Positions 6,213 to 11,299 of a stretch of DNA of 11,299 nt are shown piece after piece. Each line of letters begins with the position of its first letter. The stretch's first letter is position 1. The notes under the pieces are model-generated. The model worked only from the letters and a program-made list of their open reading frames with translations. It ran no database searches and had not been told where the DNA came from. Both the position numbers and the translations under genes were made by a program. The DNA is taken from positions 1-11,299 of the forward strand of contig JASAOO010002851.1 of the NCBI GenBank assembly GCA_030849075.1, written 5' to 3'. Origin of the DNA: Zelonia costaricensis. Lineage: Eukaryota > Euglenozoa > Kinetoplastea > Trypanosomatida > Trypanosomatidae.

Positions 6213-8465
6213 TCACTCGGGCACTCTGCTGTCGTAGGCGGCCAGCAGCTGCGCCACACGGCGGTCCACCTGGTCGTTGAACATCGTGAAGAGGTGCACG
6301 CGCGTGTGACCGGCCCTGGTGAGCTCGTGCAGCATGTCCACCGTCTCGCTCATCCACGCCGCGACGAGGTGCACCGTCGCGCGCTGCCGTGCGGCACACA
6401 CCGACGCCTCCACATCTGGCACACGCTCCCGTTGAATGGAGACAGGAGTCTCCCACGCAGCGGCAGGCGGCATCGTCGACCTGCCGCCACCCACCACCCC
6501 CGCTCCTGTGTCTGCGGCTGCTGCGGCGACGTGCTTCCATGCGGTGGTGAGCGCCAGCGCGTAGTCCTCCAGCGCCGACTGCATGCGCCTGCTCGGGATC
6601 ACCTTCGCGTAGTAGAGCGAGCGGAGCAGGACGTGCACGTCTGTGGGGTGCGGTAGCAGCACGCCAGGGATGATCTCCAGCGACGCCTGCGTGCGCGGGA
6701 CGGCTTCGTCAGCGGCCAGAGCGGCGCGCACCTCCGCAACGTAGTCGTCGAACTCTGCCGCAGAAGCGAGCAGCTGCGTGACGACCACGGACGTAGCAGG
6801 GGCAGCGGCGTCTGCGTGGCGGCCTGCAGCGTGCCCCACGGGAAACACCTTCTCGCGGAGCAGCTGACGCGTGCAGGCGCCACGGGTGTGTGGTGGGTAC
6901 GCCGACGGCGTGGCCCAGAGCCGCCGAACCGCCTCGACGCGACCCAGCGTGCGGTAGAGCTCCTGCAGCTCCGGCATCCGAACTGCAGTGTCCGCGCACA
7001 GCGAAGGCGCTGGGGAAGACGACGCAGGCGTGACCGAGGCGGACGCGGATGCAGGCGCAGCGATCGACACCGCCGACGCGAAGCGCTGTGCAGCGGCGTC
7101 GAACTCCTTTTCAAAGTCCTCCAAGAACTCAACACTGCGTCGCCGAACGGCCGGCGTCGTCTGTGCGAGTGGGGCCGTCGATGCTGCCGCGGCACCCCAC
7201 ACTCGATCCAGCGGATGTCCCTGCGGGTAGCCGGCGACGAGGAGCTGCGGGTGGGGGTGTGCCGCGCGCCACGCCGCGACGTGGCGCACAAGGTCTGCGC
7301 CGGTCTGGAGGATGCGCAGCCGCGGATCGACGGGTGCCTGGTCGTGATTCGGTGAAGCCAGCCCTGACAGCGGAGACGCCGACATGAGGGTTGCTGTCGC
7401 TGATGCTGATGCGCCGTCTGAGGCTGCTGTTGCGGTCTTGCTGAGCGCGCGGAGGGCACCGGAGAGTGGACCATCGCACAAAGTGCCATCGCCTGGGCCG
7501 CGCTCGAGGTCGGGTGGGGTGTCCCCGCGCACGAGCAGCAGGCTACGGCCACCCCGCCGCAGCACGACGTCCTCCACAACCGCATCGATGCCGTTTGCCG
7601 TGGCAGCAGACGACATCGATGCGGACGTGTGCGCAAGGGGGCGGTCGCCAGGGCACGTGACGTCTGTGCGGTCTGCGCGGGTGGCGGCATGACACTCATC
7701 ACGCGCCGTGCAGTTGGGTACGGTGGTGTTGAGCGCCAGCGTGGCGGGGACACGCCAGTGGTAGTGGAAGAGCATCAGGGCAGCCTGCGCCGTGGAGGGG
7801 CATGCGGAGCGGCTCTGTGATGCGGCTGCAGCTGCTGCTGCTGCAGCGGACATGCGTCCCGTGCGGGCATCGACCTCACGACGCGCCGTCTCGTGTTCGC
7901 TGAAGTACGGCTCCTTGCAAGGGAGGACCACACCGACCAGCGTGTGCCGTGGTGGTGCCGACGCTGCAGCGGTGGGTTGCCTCTCGCGCTGTTCCGCGTT
8001 GGTGTCACGGCACGGGGCGAGTGCTGCGCCGCTGCTCCGTGCCGTCACCGTGCCCAATTCAACGAGCGCGTTGCACAGTCGCACGAAGCGCCGCCACGGC
8101 GCATGCAATGGGTGCGGCGGGGTCGGTGCGGTCAGGGCGTGCAGCAGTTCGTTCCGGTAGTGGCTCAATGGACTCGACGGCTGCGACGGCGCTTCGGCTG
8201 TCGTGCCGTGCGCACCTGCCACGGTGCTCGAGAGCGCAAACGGGCAGCGGTGCGGGAGGTGCGGGAGGGAGAGCTCCACCGAGTAGGCGAGGGACCGCTG
8301 TGAGTTGCCCAACGCAGAAGAAGTCGCCGTCCCGCTGCTGTTGCCGCCGCTCGAGGTACAACAGCACCGCACGCCGGCAGAGCTCAGACACACGCGACGG
8401 CGCGGCAACACTGCCGAGTGCCAGCGAGTGGCGGTCCGAAGGAGTATGGAGGCGGACGGCGACAT
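6213..8465 (-). CDS. MTHFR-like protein 2: diverged methylenetetrahydrofolate reductase homologue with mitochondrial-type N-terminus
   Basis: This is a 750-residue protein with no family name I can recall, read here as a diverged MetF/MTHFR barrel. Canonical MTHFR uses FAD and NAD(P)H to reduce 5,10-methylene-tetrahydrofolate. Landmarks in order: SVELSLP at 62-68 (like SFEFFPP; E64 would be the catalytic Glu), a strand TLVGVV at about 175-180, LLVRGDTPPD at 310-319 (D315 matches the flavin-site Asp of LRGD), VAGYPQGH at 410-417 (Y413, H417), VVVTQ at 560-564 (Q564), IIPGV at 598-602 and RVHLFT at 722-727. Low-complexity Ala/Ser/Thr/Pro insertions, including nine Ala at 207-215, interrupt the barrel, and about 150 residues separate Y413 from Q564 against about 31 in E. 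coli MetF. The regulatory domain is absent. Residues 1-63 contain no Asp or Glu and many Arg, resembling a mitochondrial presequence. I chose the ATG at 8465 because the ATGs at 8618, 8543 and 8531 lie upstream of the predicted splice acceptor. Catalytic activity is unproven. Confidence 0.88.
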   Translation of the reverse strand: MSPSASILLRTATRWHSAVLPRRRVCLSSAGVRCCCTSSGGNSSGTATSSALGNSQRSLAYSVELSLPHLPHRCPFALSSTVAGAHGTTAEAPSQPSSPLSHYRNELLHALTAPTPPHPLHAPWRRFVRLCNALVELGTVTARSSGAALAPCRDTNAEQRERQPTAAASAPPRHTLVGVVLPCKEPYFSEHETARREVDARTGRMSAAAAAAAAASQSRSACPSTAQAALMLFHYHWRVPATLALNTTVPNCTARDECHAATRADRTDVTCPGDRPLAHTSASMSSAATANGIDAVVEDVVLRRGGRSLLLVRGDTPPDLERGPGDGTLCDGPLSGALRALSKTATAASDGASASATATLMSASPLSGLASPNHDQAPVDPRLRILQTGADLVRHVAAWRAAHPHPQLLVAGYPQGHPLDRVWGAAAASTAPLAQTTPAVRRRSVEFLEDFEKEFDAAAQRFASAVSIAAPASASASVTPASSSPAPSLCADTAVRMPELQELYRTLGRVEAVRRLWATPSAYPPHTRGACTRQLLREKVFPVGHAAGRHADAAAPATSVVVTQLLASAAEFDDYVAEVRAALAADEAVPRTQASLEIIPGVLLPHPTDVHVLLRSLYYAKVIPSRRMQSALEDYALALTTAWKHVAAAAADTGAGVVGGGRSTMPPAAAWETPVSIQRERVPDVEASVCAARQRATVHLVAAWMSETVDMLHELTRAGHTRVHLFTMFNDQVDRRVAQLLAAYDSRVPE

Positions 8466-8522
8466 GCTGCACGCGTAACAGGCCAGCACACAATAGAGCG
8501 TCGGGTGTGAATGCGTGTGGGC

Positions 8523-8600
8523 CTGTTGCATGCATGCAAACATGTGTGTGTGTGTGTGTGTCACGTGAGGAAGAGAAGACGGGCAATGGAAGAGGGGTGG
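8523..8600 (-). promoter_or_regulatory. Candidate trans-splice acceptor and pyrimidine tract of MTHFR-like 2
   Basis: The minus strand reads a CT-rich stretch (about 8565-8600, including GTCTTCTCTTCCTC), then a CA microsatellite, then CAACAG. The AG at 8524/8523 is the first AG after the tract. It would remove the upstream in-frame ATGs at 8618, 8543 and 8531 from the mature mRNA and leave a 57-nt 5' UTR with the ATG at 8465 as the first start codon. This decides the start chosen for the gene. Confidence 0.65.
8543..8561. repeat. GT microsatellite upstream of MTHFR-like 2
   Basis: A (TG)9 run lying between the pyrimidine tract and the predicted AG acceptor of MTHFR-like 2. Its translation as His-Thr repeats in the extended upstream frame is one reason to reject the ATG at 8618. 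Confidence 0.93.
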
Positions 8601-9135
8601 AGTTGTAAGCGCCAACAAACAGTGTCACGACGGGGACGACGCGAGCGGGTGCACTCTGCGGCCTCAGGGCACCACCAACTCCAGCTGCACGGGGTTACCC
8701 CGCAGGCGCACGGGTGTGGTCGCAGTGGATGCCGCGCGACAACTCTTCCCACCTGTCACTTCTCTTACACACCCCAATAGCGCGTGCCGTCGCGCCCCAC
8801 CCACCGTGGCGGCTGTGCAGTCAAGAGAGAGAGACTGAAGAGGTGATGGGCGGGGGGCAGCAGCAGAGGGCAGCTGTGTCGCCTGTCCCCCTCCCACCCT
8901 TCACCAACGCACTCGCAGCAGCAGTAGCCAAGCATGCGCCCCCCCCCCGTGTGCCAGTGTGTCCATCGCACGGAGCTGCACCGCACGTCATCGCACCGCG
9001 GCTTCTCGCCCATTTCACTTTCCTTCCTTTTTCTTGTCTTCGCGCCTGCGCTGCAAAGGGCCACGACCCGATCCACGTGCCAGCGAGGCGGGCTGTGGTG
9101 GCGCCTCGTCAGTGGCCATCACCCCCAACGGGCTC

Positions 9136-9162
9136 TGTGTGTGCGTGTGTGCGTGTGTGTGT
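9136..9162. repeat. GT microsatellite
   Basis: A GT run with two GC interruptions, followed by a C/T-rich plus-strand tract. Confidence 0.9.
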
Positions 9163-9537
9163 CCCCACCCTCTCTCGCTCCTCCTTCCTCTCTTGCCTGT
9201 CTGCCGCCCCCCCCCCATCGCCTGCAAGGCCACGTGCGGGTGCAGTGGGGGCGGAGCGTCACACGAAGGAAACGGGGAAGGACACACGCATGCCTCTCGT
9301 GTCGCTACGCTCTCGGTCTCGACCGCGCAACCCCCTCCCCTCTCGCACGGAGCTGCACGCCTCCTTGCAGAGGTGGAGAATTCACACGCACAGACGCGCG
9401 ATGAACAGGAGGGGGAGCGTGGGTGGGTCGGAGAAAGGGGGGGGGGGCTGCAGAGGGTTCCTCCGCAAGGGAGCTCTGATGGAAGAGGGTGGAAGAGGTG
9501 CGCACGCGCAGACACACTTTCCCACCCACTCCCCCCC

Positions 9538-9562
9538 CACACACACGCACACACACAAACAC
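9538..9562. repeat. CA microsatellite
   Basis: A CA run with CG and AA interruptions, following a C8 run. Confidence 0.9.
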
Positions 9563-9650
9563 GAACCTTCTCACGCGGACACACACCCCGACAGACGCAC
9601 GCGCTTGCCATGCGAGCGAGTGGTGCCTTAACTAATGAACATCAACCGCG

Positions 9651-9685
9651 ACACACACACACACACACACATACACACACAGACA
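9651..9685. repeat. CA microsatellite
   Basis: An (AC)10 run followed by ATACACACACAGACAC. It would be in the 3' UTR or spacer downstream of ODA16. Confidence 0.95.
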
Positions 9686-9878
9686 CGCCCTAGGCAGACT
9701 CATCGATGCCAAAAAAAACAAGAAAAGGGTCTGCAGCCGCAGCGGAGTTTGGAGGGGTCGGGGAGGGGAGAGGCGCATTACCACCGGCGCTGTGCTTCAC
9801 GCCTTCTGCGAGAAGCCTGCTCTTGACGCACACACGTACCAGAGAGGGAGGGAAAGAGAAAAAGGAGAGTACCACACT

Positions 9879-9897
9879 ACACACACACACACACACA
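9879..9897. repeat. CA microsatellite 3' of ODA16
   Basis: An (AC)9 run about 57 bases beyond the ODA16 stop codon, hence probably in its 3' UTR. Confidence 0.93.
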
Positions 9898-9953
9898 AAG
9901 GTACGCTTCTTTAACATGATATCACGGCACCCCCCAACCTCCCCCGTGCATGC

Positions 9954-11213
9954 TCAGCTCTTCCAGATGCGGCACGTGTTATCCTTGCTGCCTGTCAAGA
10001 TTGTGTCGCCCTCGTAGTTGAAGGAGCAGGAGAAGATCTCGTCCGTGTGGCCGACGAGCGACTGCAGCACCTGCCCCGTCTCGACGCTCCACAGGTTGCA
10101 GCGCTTGTCGCCCGACGCGGTGATGATCTTGGTGCCCTGCGGGTTGAACTCCAGCTTTGAGATTTCGCCTTCGTGGTCGTTGAGGCTGGCGATGCAGTGA
10201 CACGTCGCCGTGTTGTAGACGCGCGCCGTCGTGTCAGCGCTGGCGCTGGCCACCATGTTGCCCGACACGCTGAAGGCCACGTCGAGCACCTCGTCGGTGT
10301 GGCCGCGCAGCGTGGACACGCACTGCCCCGACCCGACGTTCCACAGTTTGCACGTGCGGTCGATGCTACCCGTGACGACTAGGTTGGAGGCGTAGTTGAA
10401 CTGCACTGACGAAATCTCGCCGCGGTGCTCGCGCAGCGTGTGCACGACGCTGCCGGTGCGCACGTCCCACAGCTTGGCGGTGTGGTCGAAGGAGCCGGTG
10501 ACGATGAGGTCGCCGTACGTGTTGAAGTTCATGGCCACAATCTCCGCCGTGTGGTCCATCAGCGTGTGCAACTCCTGCCCCGTCTCCACATCCCACACCT
10601 TGGCTGTGTTGTCCATCGAGCCAGTGCCGATCAGGGTGCTCTGCGGGTTGAAGGACATGCACACGATCTCCGTCACGTGCCCGGTAAGGGTGTGCAGGCA
10701 CTGGCCCGACTCCGTGTCCCAGATCTTGCATGTCTTGTCGAAGCTGCCCGTCGCGACGCGGTTGCCGTACGGGTTGTTGAAGCCAACGCAGTACACCACA
10801 TTGCGGTGCCCCTCCAGCGACACGAGCTCGTTGCCGGTCGCGGTCTCCCACACCTTGCACGTGCGGTCGTACGAGCCCGTCACGAACTTAGTCCCGTTCT
10901 TGTTGAAGGCGCAGTTGGTCAGCGGCAGCATGTGCGCCCGCAGGCTCTTGAAGAGGGTGAAGGTCTGGTTCGGGTTGTTGCCGGCGATGAGCTTGTCGAC
11001 AAGACGCTGCAGGTAGACGACAATCTGATCCTGGTACTTGAGACTGAGCAGCGGTTCCTCGGCGATGATCTTGGCGGCGAGCGGCTCGAGCGGCGTGGTG
11101 GGGGTGAGGCTCAGCAGGCCAATCGTCTTCTGACCTACCTGCCCCGTTGACGTCTCATACTCGAGGGTGATGCCCGGCGGGTAATACCGCAGGAGGAAGC
11201 AGCGAAGCTTCAT
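9954..11213 (-). CDS. ODA16: ODA16/DAW1 (WDR69) orthologue, outer dynein arm transport adaptor
   Basis: This encodes a 419-residue WD-repeat protein. Members of this family bind outer-arm dyneins and the IFT-B subunit IFT46, so that pre-assembled dynein arms are carried into the flagellum; it therefore acts in the cytoplasm and flagellar compartment. The N-terminal segment (1-90) opens with MKLR and a RYYPPGI..EYE motif at 10-20, the signature of ODA16/DAW1 rather than generic WD40 proteins. Eight WD repeats follow, at roughly 91-123, 133-166, 175-208, 217-250, 259-292, 301-334, 343-376 and 385-418. They show regular GH/DH, TGS.D.T and (V/L/I)W elements; repeat 6 ends in VYN instead of a WD. 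FNNPYG (145-150), SFNPQST (187-193) and the end [10 protein letters not shown] are ODA16-like. Length matches the animal and algal proteins (about 415-450), so it looks intact. The start is the first ATG after a pyrimidine tract and AG just upstream. The family identity is very secure; function is taken from orthologues. Confidence 0.97.
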   Translation of the reverse strand: MKLRCFLLRYYPPGITLEYETSTGQVGQKTIGLLSLTPTTPLEPLAAKIIAEEPLLSLKYQDQIVVYLQRLVDKLIAGNNPNQTFTLFKSLRAHMLPLTNCAFNKNGTKFVTGSYDRTCKVWETATGNELVSLEGHRNVVYCVGFNNPYGNRVATGSFDKTCKIWDTESGQCLHTLTGHVTEIVCMSFNPQSTLIGTGSMDNTAKVWDVETGQELHTLMDHTAEIVAMNFNTYGDLIVTGSFDHTAKLWDVRTGSVVHTLREHRGEISSVQFNYASNLVVTGSIDRTCKLWNVGSGQCVSTLRGHTDEVLDVAFSVSGNMVASASADTTARVYNTATCHCIASLNDHEGEISKLEFNPQGTKIITASGDKRCNLWSVETGQVLQSLVGHTDEIFSCSFNYEGDTILTGSKDNTCRIWKS

Positions 11214-11219
11214 GATGTG

Positions 11220-11289
11220 CTGTTGGACGGGGGGGTGGGGGGGGGGGGAGATGAGGAGAAGGAAGATGGGCGAGGGGGGGGGGGGGGGG
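11220..11289 (-). promoter_or_regulatory. Candidate trans-splice acceptor and polypyrimidine tract of the ODA16 gene
   Basis: On the minus strand an almost pure C/T tract, including two long C runs, is followed by CCAACAG. The AG at 11221/11220 is the first AG after the tract as far as the window edge. Splicing there would leave a 5' UTR of only 6 nt before the ATG at 11213. The tract may continue outside the window, so an acceptor further upstream cannot be excluded. Confidence 0.7.
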
Positions 11290-11299
11290 AGCAGTCCGC

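Larger units (their letters stand above)
8466..9953. other. 1.5-kb spacer between ODA16 and MTHFR-like 2
   Basis: Open frames cross this region on both strands, but their translations are His/Thr, Pro/Ser or Cys/Val rich and follow the microsatellites, so I call no gene. It includes CA/GT repeats at 8543-8561, 9136-9162, 9538-9562, 9651-9685 and 9879-9897, homopolymer runs (C at 8939-8948 and 9207-9216, G at 9437-9447), and a pyrimidine-rich stretch on the plus strand at about 9000-9220, opposite to the usual bias. Confidence 0.7.

Noticed and set aside
8714..9693. Two overlapping plus-strand open frames (305 and 244 codons) between ODA16 and MTHFR-like 2
   Set aside because: Pro/Arg/His/Thr-rich translations that follow the C/T tracts and CA repeats; neither shows domain-like sequence.
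6213..11213. A functional link between ODA16 and the MTHFR-like genes because they are neighbours
   Set aside because: In trypanosomatids co-directional genes are transcribed together regardless of function, and nothing in the sequences connects flagellar dynein transport with folate chemistry.

Overview
The window looks like a piece of a trypanosomatid chromosome, most likely Leishmaniinae (Leishmania, Crithidia, Leptomonas or a relative). Four things point there: a GC-rich sequence; three intronless genes on one strand (minus), as in a polycistronic transcription unit; a pyrimidine tract followed by a first AG shortly before each start codon, as in spliced-leader trans-splicing; and intergenic DNA full of CA/GT microsatellites and homopurine/homopyrimidine runs. 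One gene is a clear flagellar-assembly protein. I cannot name the species.

Layout in the direction of transcription (high to low coordinates). (1) 9954-11213: a full-length ODA16/DAW1 orthologue, an eight-WD-repeat adaptor for outer dynein arms. (2) 8466-9953: about 1.5 kb without a supported gene. (3) 6213-8465: a 750-residue protein with a mitochondrial-type N-terminus, here called MTHFR-like 2. (4) 5711-6212: a 0.5-kb spacer. (5) 3998-5710: a 570-residue protein, here called MTHFR-like 1. (6) 1-3997: about 4 kb with no gene I can support, dominated by microsatellites and purine-rich (sense-strand pyrimidine-rich) tracts, ending at the left edge with a strong candidate splice acceptor for the next gene outside the window.

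The main discovery is that the two 'hypothetical' proteins are diverged paralogues of each other, and that both carry, in the right order, the landmarks of the methylenetetrahydrofolate reductase (MetF/MTHFR) flavoprotein barrel: the first strand, the (L/V)RGD motif, GYPxGH, TQ, the PG strand and the closing strand. Both carry a large lineage-specific insertion between GYPQGH and TQ that contains a shared AVRRLW motif. Both lack the C-terminal regulatory domain of eukaryotic MTHFR. The position of the catalytic Glu appears to be Val in MTHFR-like 1, while a candidate Glu remains in MTHFR-like 2. They look like a tandem pair of specialised or partly dead MTHFR homologues, one of them probably mitochondrial. 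The ODA16 gene has no obvious functional tie to them; co-linearity in trypanosomatids does not imply a shared pathway.
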